Translations under genes and position numbers: made by a program
In this document: one piece after another, positions 35,261 through 44,229 of the stretch
How the letters are laid out: the number at the start of each line of letters is the position of its first letter
How positions within the stretch are numbered: the first letter of the stretch is position 1
NCBI GenBank assembly: GCA_013298545.1
Contig: JAAFIA010000019.1
Coordinates: forward strand, 1-60,776
Length of the DNA stretch: 60,776 nt
Source: Bacteroidota bacterium
Lineage (GTDB): Bacteria; Bacteroidota; Bacteroidia; Palsa-965
Direction of reading: 5' to 3'
Notes under the pieces: generated by a model
The model's input: only the letters and a program-made list of their open reading frames with translations
Told to the model about the DNA's origin: nothing
Databases searched by the model: none

Positions 35261-37639
35261 TCAATAAACAATTAGGCGACGACTATAAACGAAACCGGTT
35301 TCTGTTACAAGGCTAATGACGTAGGTTCCAGCAGGTAAATTGTTGCAATATAGCGTTTGCCTTCTCCCTTCCAGTTTCACAGGTGTACTAACCGCTCGGC
35401 CTTGTAAATCATACATTGTGCAGATGGCATTTGTAAATTCAACATCCGTTTCAAGAACAAAAAAATCGTTTGCTGGATTGGGATAAACGGCAAAAGTTCC
35501 TGCTGTTTGTTGCTCAACGGTATGAGTAACATATTGAATATCGAACACGGCAAGGTTTGGATGCAAGGCATTTCCAGAAAATTGAAATCCACCACCACAA
35601 AACAACTGTGTTGGTGTTGCTAGCAATACTTGGGCTTGTGCGTTGAGTCCGGGATTCCAGCTATCTACAACTTGAAGTCCGTAATCAAAAGCGGCAAGGC
35701 GTTGGCGAGGTTGCCCACCGAATGTATTGAAGTACCCCGACACGAAAAAATCATCTCCTGCAATGGCCATTGCACGAATAAATTGATTTGTGCCCGGATT
35801 AAAAGTCGGATCGACTTGCGCCGATGCGGTATCAATGAGTGCAATGCGATTGCGCGATGTATTGTCAATTTGTGTAAACCAACCACCAACCAGTAATTTG
35901 TCGCCAAACAGTTGCATATCGTATATACCATCGTTTGCATCACAACTCCAATTGAATGCAGCAAGACCACTATTGGCATCAATGCGCGCAAGGTTGGTGC
36001 GTGGCTGATTTCCTATTGCACTAAAAAATCCTGCTACATATACATCATTCCCTTGCACAATCAATTTATTGACCGTTCCAGCACAAACCGGATTCCATGC
36101 TTCAAGTTGTCCCGAAAAACGATTGACAGAAGCAATATTATCGCGCGCCTGATTTGCAATAACTGAAAAGTTTCCTCCTAGAAACAAGCGCGCACCATCA
36201 ATAACCAGTGTACGAACCACATTATTACACGTTGGATTGAATGAATAGACTTGATTGGAATTTATATCCAAAGCCGCAATGCGTTGACGAAGTTGTCCGT
36301 TGATGAGTGAAAAATTTCCAGCTAAGTAAACCGTATCATTTGCAGTTACCATACAATACACCTCACCATTCGCACTAGGATTCCAGCCATCAGGATGTTT
36401 GGTTGTCAAATCGTAAGAACACACGTTTGAACGCAAAACGCCACCAGCCCCAGTAAAACCACCGCCAGCAAGAATTCTGCCCTGTTCAGGAAAAATAGCA
36501 TTTACCCTTCCATTAATCATTGGATTCCACGCCCGCGCAAAACCAATACCGACTGTATCGATGCAAGCAATACGCAGAATAGTATCGAGGCCAATGCGTT
36601 GAAAATCGCCACCTGCTACAATAGCATTGTTGTATGCGGCGAGGCAATAAACCCCATTATCCGCAGCCGGATTCCAGGGTTGCAAAATATTGGCAATGTT
36701 AATACAAGCCAAATTACTCCTTCCAAAACCAGCAACACTCGTAAATTTCCCGCCTAAGTAGAGCAAACCACTCTGCGCAACAATACCATATACTTTACCT
36801 ACAACATTGGCATCAAATGAATCAACATCGCCCGTTATACGATCCAATGCCGCTAATCCCTTGCGTGGATAGCCACCCAAAACTGTAAAATCGCCACCTA
36901 AATAGACTTTGTTGAGATAAGGAACAATGGTTCGAACAGGCAAATCAGGCGGTTGAACACGCCATTCGGAATATGGCCCAGGCCAGCCAATTGGATGTCC
37001 AAAGGTAGAATCTACTTTTGCAATTCGAATGCGTAATTCTGATCCTATGTATTGAAAATCGCCACCGATATAGACGTATTGATCCATGTCATCAACAGCT
37101 ATGGCATAAACAGGCCCGTCAGGACTAGGTTCAAAATCCGTCAGTACACCAGAACTATCAATTCCACAAACCCGATTTCGCGGCTGTGATAAAATCGTTG
37201 TAAAATCGCCCGCCACAAGCAACGTTGGGCCATGCATAGCCAATGCATAAATCGGTCCATCAGGAGTTGGTACAAAATTCAGATCAATCTGTCCGTTTGC
37301 CAACAAATGAAATAAGTTTGTAATTTGATAAGGCCCAACCTGACTAAAATTACCACCCACATAATGGCCACCAAACCCATCCGAAATGATGCAATTAATT
37401 GTACCATTGACTTTCGGAAATGGATTTTGTGTTTGTGCCGTTGATGAATCTAACGCAACAAACGTTCCTGTAGCCGGAGAAATTTGATCAAAAAGTCCAC
37501 CAACGAGCAAACGATTGTTGTGTAAGGCTAGTGCATTTACTGGACCATTCGGAATCCAGAAAGCCGTATCGGGCATTTGCCCAGAAAGATCAGTGATTGC
37601 TCCCCACAAAAAGATAACCACACATAGCAGAATACGCAT
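35261..37639 (-). CDS. T9SS cargo protein with a repeated beta-propeller
   Basis: The product has 792 residues from the ATG at 37639. After a signal peptide (MRILLCVVIFLWGAITDLSG) come about a dozen repeats of roughly 50 residues with the consensus V-x-A-(L/I) ... L-(Y/F)-(V/L)-GG-x-F ... IGxxxRxxLAxxD ... WNP (for example LYLGGKFTSVAGFGRSNLACI). Their spacing fits a delta-60/RAX2-like propeller. A type A T9SS sorting domain closes the chain (FAVYPNPANDFFVLET, LPAGTYVISLV, RRLIVY). It is a surface or secreted protein, and its binding partner is unknown. The two paralogous lipoprotein genes flank it. Confidence 0.87.
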   Translation of the reverse strand: MRILLCVVIFLWGAITDLSGQMPDTAFWIPNGPVNALALHNNRLLVGGLFDQISPATGTFVALDSSTAQTQNPFPKVNGTINCIISDGFGGHYVGGNFSQVGPYQITNLFHLLANGQIDLNFVPTPDGPIYALAMHGPTLLVAGDFTTILSQPRNRVCGIDSSGVLTDFEPSPDGPVYAIAVDDMDQYVYIGGDFQYIGSELRIRIAKVDSTFGHPIGWPGPYSEWRVQPPDLPVRTIVPYLNKVYLGGDFTVLGGYPRKGLAALDRITGDVDSFDANVVGKVYGIVAQSGLLYLGGKFTSVAGFGRSNLACINIANILQPWNPAADNGVYCLAAYNNAIVAGGDFQRIGLDTILRIACIDTVGIGFARAWNPMINGRVNAIFPEQGRILAGGGFTGAGGVLRSNVCSYDLTTKHPDGWNPSANGEVYCMVTANDTVYLAGNFSLINGQLRQRIAALDINSNQVYSFNPTCNNVVRTLVIDGARLFLGGNFSVIANQARDNIASVNRFSGQLEAWNPVCAGTVNKLIVQGNDVYVAGFFSAIGNQPRTNLARIDANSGLAAFNWSCDANDGIYDMQLFGDKLLVGGWFTQIDNTSRNRIALIDTASAQVDPTFNPGTNQFIRAMAIAGDDFFVSGYFNTFGGQPRQRLAAFDYGLQVVDSWNPGLNAQAQVLLATPTQLFCGGGFQFSGNALHPNLAVFDIQYVTHTVEQQTAGTFAVYPNPANDFFVLETDVEFTNAICTMYDLQGRAVSTPVKLEGRRQTLYCNNLPAGTYVISLVTETGFVYSRRLIVY

Positions 37640-37669
37640 AAAACAAGCTTTTTTTGAAGGGATGTGAAA

Positions 37670-37710
37670 CAAAAATAAATCATTTCGACAAAAAATAATG
37701 ATTAAATTTG
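37670..37710. promoter_or_regulatory. Divergent -7 boxes between propeller and lipoprotein genes
   Basis: TATTTTTG on the minus strand (37677-37670) faces the propeller gene, and TAAATTTG on the plus strand (37703-37710) faces the lipoprotein gene at 37763. Neither has a -33 TTG at standard spacing. Confidence 0.35.
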
Positions 37711-37762
37711 TCAGTTATTAAAAAAAACATTTTTCATCCAATTAACGATTAGTCTTCGAAAT

Positions 37763-38785
37763 ATGAAAAAATTGGCCTTCGCCCTATTGGCCGCTGCTGG
37801 TTTGTTTTGGTCGTGCAGCACGGAACTTGATTTACTTGATGACTGGAAAGAAACGACAATCGTTTATGGCTTGCTCGATCAGTCGAAACCCAAACAATAC
37901 ATCCGCATTCAAAAAGCCTTCCTTGGCCCAGACAACGCCTTAGCGATGGCTCAGAATTACGATTCGGCTTACTATGTCAATCAAATGAATGTGCGCATTG
38001 AAGAATTACAGAACGGCAATGTCGTCAATACATACACACTCAATCCAGATTCTGTTTACAACAAACAACCGGGCGACTTCTCTTCGCCGTTTCAGGTGTT
38101 GTACAGCATGAACACGCCGGTCATGAACACAACACGTACCTATCGTCTTGTGATCAGCAACCCTTCTACCGGAAACACCGTTTCGTCAACAGCCATGTTG
38201 ATCAACGATTTCAATATCTCTCGTCCAACAGGACCAAGTATTGGTATTATAAAATTGACACCCACTACAGTTGTAAAAGTCGAATGGAATGGAACAGCCA
38301 ATGCCCGTATTTACGAAGTAGGCATGCGTTTCTTTTACACCGAATTTTACACCAATGGCGATTCGGCACAACTTCAAGCGCCTGAATGGCTTGTTGAGCG
38401 TGTGATTCCGGCAAGCAACGATTTGACAACCGTTAAATCAATTGATATGGATCCAAATGGTTTCCACCGTTTCCTATCTCAGAATATTACAACAGGAAGC
38501 AATGTGCTTGCCCGCCGTGCACGTTATGTCGAATTTGTAATTTATGCTGGTGGCGAAGAACTCAAAACCTACATCGATGTCAACGGCCCATCCAATTCCG
38601 TAGTTCAGGAAAAACCAATTTATACCAACATTGAAAATGGCGTTGGTTTGTTTTCGGCACGCTATTCTAAAGCAAAGACAAATCTGACTTTGTCGCCGCA
38701 ATCGCTCGATACACTCGCTGGTGGTCAATTTACCTGCGGCATGCGTTTTTACAACCGCAACGGACAATTGGTTCCCTGCCAATAA
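37763..38785 (+). CDS. Lipoprotein, paralogue of the one at 34264
   Basis: The product has 340 residues with lipobox GLFWSC (Cys18) and an acidic export-type sequence (STELDLLDD). It is a clear paralogue of the 331-residue lipoprotein at 34264 along most of the chain. The C-terminal YTNIENGVGLFSARYSK motif also resembles the end of DUF4249 proteins. It is followed by a strong terminator. The family and function are not certain; an outer-membrane or surface location is inferred from the lipobox. Confidence 0.82.
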   Translation: MKKLAFALLAAAGLFWSCSTELDLLDDWKETTIVYGLLDQSKPKQYIRIQKAFLGPDNALAMAQNYDSAYYVNQMNVRIEELQNGNVVNTYTLNPDSVYNKQPGDFSSPFQVLYSMNTPVMNTTRTYRLVISNPSTGNTVSSTAMLINDFNISRPTGPSIGIIKLTPTTVVKVEWNGTANARIYEVGMRFFYTEFYTNGDSAQLQAPEWLVERVIPASNDLTTVKSIDMDPNGFHRFLSQNITTGSNVLARRARYVEFVIYAGGEELKTYIDVNGPSNSVVQEKPIYTNIENGVGLFSARYSKAKTNLTLSPQSLDTLAGGQFTCGMRFYNRNGQLVPCQ

Positions 38786-38801
38786 GTTCTGATACTTCAC
38801 G

Positions 38802-38840
38802 AAAACGCCCTTTCAACTAACCTGAAAGGGCGTTTTTTTT
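38802..38840 (+). terminator. Terminator after the lipoprotein gene
   Basis: AAAACGCCCTTTCA (38802-38815) and TGAAAGGGCGTTTT (38823-38836) form a 14-bp stem with a 7-base loop and eight T (38833-38840). Confidence 0.88.
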
Positions 38841-38878
38841 ATGTTTTGGCGGAAACTATGCCGTTCTGTCAGCCTGTT

Positions 38879-38890
38879 TATAACGTTATA
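38879..38890 (+). promoter_or_regulatory. Palindrome upstream of dnaK
   Basis: TATAACGTTATA is a perfect 12-base palindrome 105 bases before the dnaK start. Two TGTCA words flank it (in CTGTCAGCC and CTGTCAATG). This may be a heat-shock control site. No sigma-32 or CIRCE element is present. Confidence 0.3.
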
Positions 38891-38995
38891 CCGAATACTT
38901 GGCGTAATGCTGTCAATGTGTACTAAAATGGGCTACTGGCACAGGAATTGACCTTGTAGAGTAAATCATTTAAAAAACGAATAAACACCAGTAAT

Positions 38996-40903
38996 ATGGG
39001 CAAAATTATCGGAATCGACTTAGGCACCACCAACTCCTGTGTTGCCGTTATGGAAGGAAACGAACCCGTTGTTATTCCAAACAGCGAAGGCCGTCGTACC
39101 ACACCATCAATTGTTGCATTTGTAGAAAACGGAGAACGCAAAGTTGGCGATCCGGCCAAACGTCAAGCCATTACCAACCCGCGCAAAACGATCTATTCGA
39201 TCAAACGTTTTATGGGCCACCTGTTCAACGAAGTGAGCATGGAAATTGGCCGTGTTCCTTACATCGTTGGTAAAGGCGATAACAATACACCTCGCGTCGA
39301 AATCGACGACCGTAAATACACACCACAAGAAATCTCTGCCATGATTCTTCAAAAAATGAAGAAAACCGCAGAAGATTACCTCGGACAAGAAGTTACCGAA
39401 GCTGTTATTACCGTTCCGGCATACTTCAACGACTCGCAACGCCAAGCAACCAAAGAAGCTGGCGAAATTGCCGGATTGAAAGTACGTCGCATCATCAACG
39501 AACCTACCGCTGCTGCCTTGGCTTATGGTCTCGATAAGAAAAACAGCGATATGAAAATTGTGGTGTTTGACTGCGGTGGCGGTACACACGACGTTTCGGT
39601 ACTCGAACTTGGCGACGGCGTATTTGAAGTAAAATCAACCGACGGCGATACGCATTTGGGTGGCGACGATTTCGACCAAAAAATCATTGACTGGCTCGTT
39701 CAAGAATTTAAAAACGAAAATGGCAACCTCGATCTTACCAAAGATCCTATGGCGTTGCAACGTTTGAAAGAAGCTGCCGAAAAAGCAAAAGTTGAACTTT
39801 CTAGCTCCGCTTCTACCGAAATCAACTTGCCGTATATCATGCCCGTTGATGGTATTCCAAAACACCTTGTACGTTCACTCTCGCGTGCTAAATTTGAACA
39901 ATTGGTTGACGATTTGATTCGTCGCACGATTGATCCATGCAAATCGGCATTGCAAAATGCAGGCTTGAGCACAAGCGATATCGACGAAGTTATTTTGGTT
40001 GGTGGCTCTACTCGCATTCCGGCCATTCAAGAAGCCGTAACAAAGTTCTTCGGAAAATCACCATCAAAAGGTGTTAACCCTGACGAAGTTGTTGCTGTTG
40101 GCGCGGCTATTCAAGGTGGTGTTTTGACTGGCGAAGTAAAAGACGTGTTGCTCCTCGATGTAACACCACTTTCACTCGGTATCGAAACGTATGGCGGTGT
40201 GATGACAAAACTCATCGAAGCCAATACAACCATTCCTTCTAAAAAATCAGAAACATTCTCTACGGCATCTGACAATCAACCTTCGGTAGAAATTCATATT
40301 CTGCAAGGCGAACGTCCCATGGCCAATCAGAACCGCACCATTGGCCGCTTTATTCTCGATGGCATTCCTCCTGCTCCACGTGGCGTTCCACAAGTAGAAG
40401 TAACCTTCGATATTGATGCTAACGGTATTCTGAAAGTTTCTGCAAAAGATAAAAACACCGGTAAGGAACAAAATATCCGAATCGAAGCAAGTTCTGGATT
40501 ATCGAAAGAAGAAATTGACCGCATGAAAAAAGAAGCTGAGGTAAACGCCGATGCCGATAAAAAAATGCGCGAAGAAACCGATAAACTCAACCAAGCCGAT
40601 TCGTTGATTTTCCAAACCGAAAAACAATTGAAAGAGTTTGGCGACAAACTTCCAGAAGACAAAAAATCGGCCATCGAATCTGCTCTTACCGAACTGAAAA
40701 CAGCACATGCCGCCCGCGATATTGCGAAAGTAGATAGCGCAACGGCTAACTTGCAAAACTTGGTTCAAGGCATGTACGAAGCGATGCAGAACGCAGGCGG
40801 AAATCCTGTTGATCCACAAGGTGGAAACACGGAAAATCCAAATCCTGAGAAAAATTCGGAAGTAACAGATGTTGACTTCGAAGAAGTGAAAGACAGCAAG
40901 TAA
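38996..40903 (+). CDS. dnaK: Chaperone protein DnaK (Hsp70)
   Basis: The product has 635 residues, full length for DnaK. The ATPase domain carries [17 protein letters not shown], the phosphate loops ([31 protein letters not shown]) and the AYGLDKK linker strand. The substrate-binding domain has [15 protein letters not shown] and a NQNRTIGRF strand. The C-terminal lid is helical and ends acidic ([11 protein letters not shown]). The usual DLGGGT reads DCGGGT here, a Bacteroidota variant. grpE and dnaJ are not adjacent. It folds and refolds proteins in the cytoplasm. Confidence 0.98.
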   Translation: MGKIIGIDLGTTNSCVAVMEGNEPVVIPNSEGRRTTPSIVAFVENGERKVGDPAKRQAITNPRKTIYSIKRFMGHLFNEVSMEIGRVPYIVGKGDNNTPRVEIDDRKYTPQEISAMILQKMKKTAEDYLGQEVTEAVITVPAYFNDSQRQATKEAGEIAGLKVRRIINEPTAAALAYGLDKKNSDMKIVVFDCGGGTHDVSVLELGDGVFEVKSTDGDTHLGGDDFDQKIIDWLVQEFKNENGNLDLTKDPMALQRLKEAAEKAKVELSSSASTEINLPYIMPVDGIPKHLVRSLSRAKFEQLVDDLIRRTIDPCKSALQNAGLSTSDIDEVILVGGSTRIPAIQEAVTKFFGKSPSKGVNPDEVVAVGAAIQGGVLTGEVKDVLLLDVTPLSLGIETYGGVMTKLIEANTTIPSKKSETFSTASDNQPSVEIHILQGERPMANQNRTIGRFILDGIPPAPRGVPQVEVTFDIDANGILKVSAKDKNTGKEQNIRIEASSGLSKEEIDRMKKEAEVNADADKKMREETDKLNQADSLIFQTEKQLKEFGDKLPEDKKSAIESALTELKTAHAARDIAKVDSATANLQNLVQGMYEAMQNAGGNPVDPQGGNTENPNPEKNSEVTDVDFEEVKDSK

Positions 40904-40920
40904 TTTTTGCTGATGAATTA

Positions 40921-40955
40921 AAAAGTCCGGTAGTGAAAACTGCCGGACTTTTTTT
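40921..40955 (+). terminator. Terminator after dnaK
   Basis: The stem AGTCCGGTAGT / ACTGCCGGACT (one T-G pair) closes a GAAA tetraloop and is followed by seven T. It lies 18 bases past the dnaK stop. Confidence 0.88.
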
Positions 40956-40981
40956 ATGTGTAAAACGGTTACACTTTTTTT

Positions 40982-41405
40982 AACCGCAAAGTCCGCAAAG
41001 GTTTTCGCAAAGAGCGCAAAGTTTTTTTTCACTTGTTTTGCTTGGCGAACTTAGCGATTTTCTTGGCGTTCTTGGCGGTTACTTTTTTCACTTCTTAACC
41101 GCAAAGGCAAACGAAGGTTTTCGCAAAGTGACGCAAATTTTTTTACGCTTGTTTTGCTTGGCGATTTTCTTGGCGTTCTTGGCGGTTATTTTTTTCACTT
41201 CTTTAACCGCAAAGTCCGCAAAGGTTTTCGCAAAGAGCGCAAAGTTTTTTACGCTTGTTTTGCTTGGCGAACTTGGCGATTTTCTTGGCGGTCTTGGCGG
41301 TTATTTTTTTCACTTCTTTAACCGCAAAGGCAAACGAAGGTTTTCGCAAAGTGACGCAAATTTTTTTACGCTTGTTTTGCTTGGCGTGTTTTTGGGCGTT
41401 TAATA
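40982..41405. repeat. Four-unit array of hairpin-forming GCAAAG / CTTGGCG repeats
   Basis: Four units start at 40982, 41097, 41204 and 41320. Each has a left arm of spaced CGCAAAG words (AACCGCAAAG ... CGCAAAG) and a right arm of spaced CTTGGCG words ending CTTGGCGGTTA. The arms are near inverted repeats of each other, so each unit can fold into a long imperfect hairpin. Units alternate in two types, A (GTCCGCAAAG) and B (GGCAAACGAAGG), in the order A-B-A-B. So a dimer of about 222 bp has been duplicated. Unit 4 has a degraded right arm. Similar words are known as intergenic repeats in Bacteroidota. A 121-residue frame across it is not a gene. Confidence 0.85.
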
Positions 41406-41419
41406 TTTTCCTTTGTTAA

Positions 41420-42508
41420 TTACGCTTGCAAACGCATTCCGCTACGCATCAACTGATCGACCAAAACAAGCGCGGCCATCGCTTCGACAATCGGGACAGC
41501 ACGTGGCACAACGCATGGATCGTGGCGACCTTTGCCCATCATTTCTACGGCACGTCCTTGCGTATCAACGGTTAGTTGTTTTTGAATAATGGTAGCAACG
41601 GGTTTGAATGCCACACGAAAATAAATGTCTTCGCCATTGCTAATGCCGCCCTGAATGCCGCCCGAATAATTGGTGGCCGTAACAATTTTGCGCTCATCTT
41701 TTCCGGGCACAAAAGCATCATTGTGCTCCGAGCCTTTCATGCCTGCTGCTGCAAAACCGCTTCCGTATTCAAAGCCTTTAACGGCATTGATGCTCAACAT
41801 CGCTTTGCCTAATTCAGCATGTAATTTATCAAAAACAGGTTCACCAATACCTGCCGGAACACCACACACAACTGCCGAAACTACACCGCCAACCGTATCT
41901 CCTGCCTTGCGCGTTTCGCCAATCAAATCAATCATGGCTTGTGCTTTTTGCAGATCAGGACAACGTACGATATTCGTTTCGGTAAGTGCGAGATTCAGAT
42001 TTTTATAGGAGTCGGTCAACGCGATATGGCCTACTTGCGAAACATACGCTTGCACCGAAATTTTCCACTGTTGCAAAATCAGTTTGGCAATTGCACCAGC
42101 CACCACCCGCGCCGCCGTCTCACGTGCCGACGCTCGGCCACCACCACGGTAATCCCGAAAACCATATTTCGCATCGTATGTAAAATCCGCATGAGAAGGA
42201 CGATATACAGCTTTCAACGCCTCATAATCTTTCGAACGCGCATCGGTATTCCGAATTAAAAATGCAATCGGCGCACCAGTCGTCTTACCTTCAAAAATTC
42301 CAGCTAAAAATTCGGGAACATCTTCTTCGTGGCGTTGCGAAACAATTTTCGATTGCCCCGGCTTACGGCGCGCCATTTCCGATGCGATGAAATCTAAGTC
42401 GATGAACAAACCCGCAGGACAACCATCAAGCACACCACCAATACCAACACCATGCGATTCGCCAAAAGTCGTCAGTCGAAATTGCGTTCCAAAAGTATTT
42501 CCTGCCAT
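41420..42508 (-). CDS. aroC: Chorismate synthase
   Basis: The product has 362 residues. It makes chorismate from 5-enolpyruvylshikimate-3-phosphate using reduced FMN. Family signatures are [19 protein letters not shown] at the N-terminus, [21 protein letters not shown] in the middle and [20 protein letters not shown] near the end. The flavin-loop [16 protein letters not shown] is intact. The barrel-protein gene lies 39 bases upstream on the same strand, so aroC may share that transcript. A TACTTTTG box at 42521-42514 may also give it its own promoter. Confidence 0.97.
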   Translation of the reverse strand: MAGNTFGTQFRLTTFGESHGVGIGGVLDGCPAGLFIDLDFIASEMARRKPGQSKIVSQRHEEDVPEFLAGIFEGKTTGAPIAFLIRNTDARSKDYEALKAVYRPSHADFTYDAKYGFRDYRGGGRASARETAARVVAGAIAKLILQQWKISVQAYVSQVGHIALTDSYKNLNLALTETNIVRCPDLQKAQAMIDLIGETRKAGDTVGGVVSAVVCGVPAGIGEPVFDKLHAELGKAMLSINAVKGFEYGSGFAAAGMKGSEHNDAFVPGKDERKIVTATNYSGGIQGGISNGEDIYFRVAFKPVATIIQKQLTVDTQGRAVEMMGKGRHDPCVVPRAVPIVEAMAALVLVDQLMRSGMRLQA

Positions 42509-42547
42509 AACAACAAAAGTACAAATTGAACCGCTCGAAATACCTGC

Positions 42548-43351
42548 TCAAAAGCGATAACCAATAGAAAAATCGTTGATGATTCCTGGCGTATTTGCAT
42601 CAAAAGTATTCCGTTTTTTGCCCGTTAATGATTGCGGCCCGCTTCGCTCATATTCAATAGCCCAAACCGCCATAATATCTTGTCCAACTTGAAGCGAAAC
42701 CATCCAACGTTTGCTAAATGCATACCGCATACCCGCAAAAAAATGCATACCCGCATAGATGCGTTGACCTTCTAGACTAGGGTAAACATTTGTAATTTCT
42801 TTTATATACCAACCTGAAGGAGAAAGCGAATCGGGCGATTGATTGGTGTAAAGTAAATTCACCATCGTGTAGTTGATCTTGCCATAAGCACCAAATACAT
42901 CGAATCCAGCAAAATAAGTCATTCGTTTACGTTCGCTACGCCACTCATGACCAAGATTCAATTGAAAAAAACGATGCCTTTGAGCAAAAAGAACATTCAC
43001 TTCGCGTAGCGAATCATTTTCATACAGTTCAACCTCATCATTAAATCCAAAAATCGGATTTGCTATGGTATTCATCAAAAAACCAGCACGCCACGCACTA
43101 TTCTTTTTTCGCGCATACTTATATGTAAGTGACATGCGGTTGTAGCCATAGCCATCGCTTCCAAGCATGATTCGAATCGGATACGCCAAATTGAAATACA
43201 ATTCATGCCTTGGCGCATTCGGAAACGTATCATTCTCCGTCCACGGTTTCGATTTCAACTTTTCTCTAAATGTCAATGTATCTTTTTCAGTCTGCGCAAA
43301 AGCAAGCGCATAAAAACACATGATGCCGAAAAACAAGATCAGTTTTTTCAT
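42548..43351 (-). CDS. Probable outer membrane beta-barrel protein
   Basis: The product has 267 residues with a signal peptide (MKKLILFFGIMCFYALAFAQ). After about 40 residues the chain alternates polar and hydrophobic positions with aromatic belts (HELYFNLAYPIRIMLG, YAGMHFFAGMRYAFSK). It ends in Phe (IINDFSIGYRF), the usual last residue of barrel proteins. No specific family is recognised. Its position right after a TonB receptor and a DUF4249 lipoprotein (10-base gap) suggests it serves the same uptake system. Confidence 0.75.
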   Translation of the reverse strand: MKKLILFFGIMCFYALAFAQTEKDTLTFREKLKSKPWTENDTFPNAPRHELYFNLAYPIRIMLGSDGYGYNRMSLTYKYARKKNSAWRAGFLMNTIANPIFGFNDEVELYENDSLREVNVLFAQRHRFFQLNLGHEWRSERKRMTYFAGFDVFGAYGKINYTMVNLLYTNQSPDSLSPSGWYIKEITNVYPSLEGQRIYAGMHFFAGMRYAFSKRWMVSLQVGQDIMAVWAIEYERSGPQSLTGKKRNTFDANTPGIINDFSIGYRF

Positions 43352-43361
43352 TGTCGTAAGT

Positions 43362-44225
43362 TTAACGAATTACACGAATTTTTCGACCATTAGCAGCAGC
43401 AAAAACACCTAAGCCCCCATCCACATTGCTGTATATGATTGTAGGCTCTGCAAACGGATCTTCTCCGCCACTGTAGTTGTATAACGATTTGTGGTAATTG
43501 TCATAATCCGAGTTGACATTAAACACCCAACAATCATAAGCATAAGCCGAATCATTTAAATTGGTGTCGAAGTTGCCCCAGTAAAGCTCAACATTACGAC
43601 TCAGCAATTGTCCGTTACCATTGTTATCATTAAAAAATTCACTCGTCATCCGTGCAATAGAAGTATCAAACGTCAATGTATCAACCAAGACCAGTCCGAT
43701 ATAAAATCGGTAACGATTTGTTTCTTGCGCATTGTCTGTAAACTGATATTGAACCGTAGTATTCAGCCAAAAATACCCCGGCCCCAAATTCGTAAACGTG
43801 TCCGTGAGCGTTAGTGCATAAGAAGCATCTATCGAATTTTGTGGCACTACCGTAGTAGCTTCTGCGCTTTCCCCTTGCGGTGTCGAGACGGTTACACGAT
43901 ATTCATTTCCACCCAAAATTTGAAACTGTGAAGTTGAAATCCGATATACTTGAAGCGTTGCGTCAAACGGCAATACAACTGACGTATTATTTCCAAAAAC
44001 CGTAACTGTTGCATCTGTTACAGCATCATTCGTATTGACATCATACGCTTGAAAAATGGGTTTGCTTCGCTTCAACGAAACCGTAACAAACGAATCTTGC
44101 GGTGTGATAAATCCGATCAAAACCAATTTGGGTTTCGTCTCTGGCAAATCAACATCCGCATCGCGCTCACAAGAACTAAAAAGAAGCGCAAAAAAACCAA
44201 TCGAGGCAAAAAATAGTTTGTTCAT
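43362..44225 (-). CDS. DUF4249-family lipoprotein
   Basis: The product has 287 residues with lipobox ALLFSSC (Cys19) followed by ERDADVDLPETKPKLVLIGFITPQDSFVTVSL, the usual opening of DUF4249. It has FTVTVSTPQGE-type strands and ends YSNVDGGLGVFAAANGRKIRV. DUF4249 lipoproteins are commonly encoded next to TonB-dependent receptors, as here (4-base gap), and are thought to act as their outer-leaflet partners. The bound substrate is unknown. Confidence 0.88.
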   Translation of the reverse strand: MNKLFFASIGFFALLFSSCERDADVDLPETKPKLVLIGFITPQDSFVTVSLKRSKPIFQAYDVNTNDAVTDATVTVFGNNTSVVLPFDATLQVYRISTSQFQILGGNEYRVTVSTPQGESAEATTVVPQNSIDASYALTLTDTFTNLGPGYFWLNTTVQYQFTDNAQETNRYRFYIGLVLVDTLTFDTSIARMTSEFFNDNNGNGQLLSRNVELYWGNFDTNLNDSAYAYDCWVFNVNSDYDNYHKSLYNYSGGEDPFAEPTIIYSNVDGGLGVFAAANGRKIRVIR

Positions 44226-44229
44226 TATC

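Noticed and set aside
40499-41032. 177-residue minus-strand frame
   Set aside because: It is antisense to the dnaK lid region and crosses the dnaK terminator.
41038-41403. 121-residue plus-strand open frame
   Set aside because: It lies inside the hairpin repeat array and its protein is only a translation of the repeated words (TAKSAKVFAKSAKFF-like).
40982-41405. CRISPR array
   Set aside because: Units are about 100-115 bp, vary between two types and have no spacer pattern; no cas gene is present.
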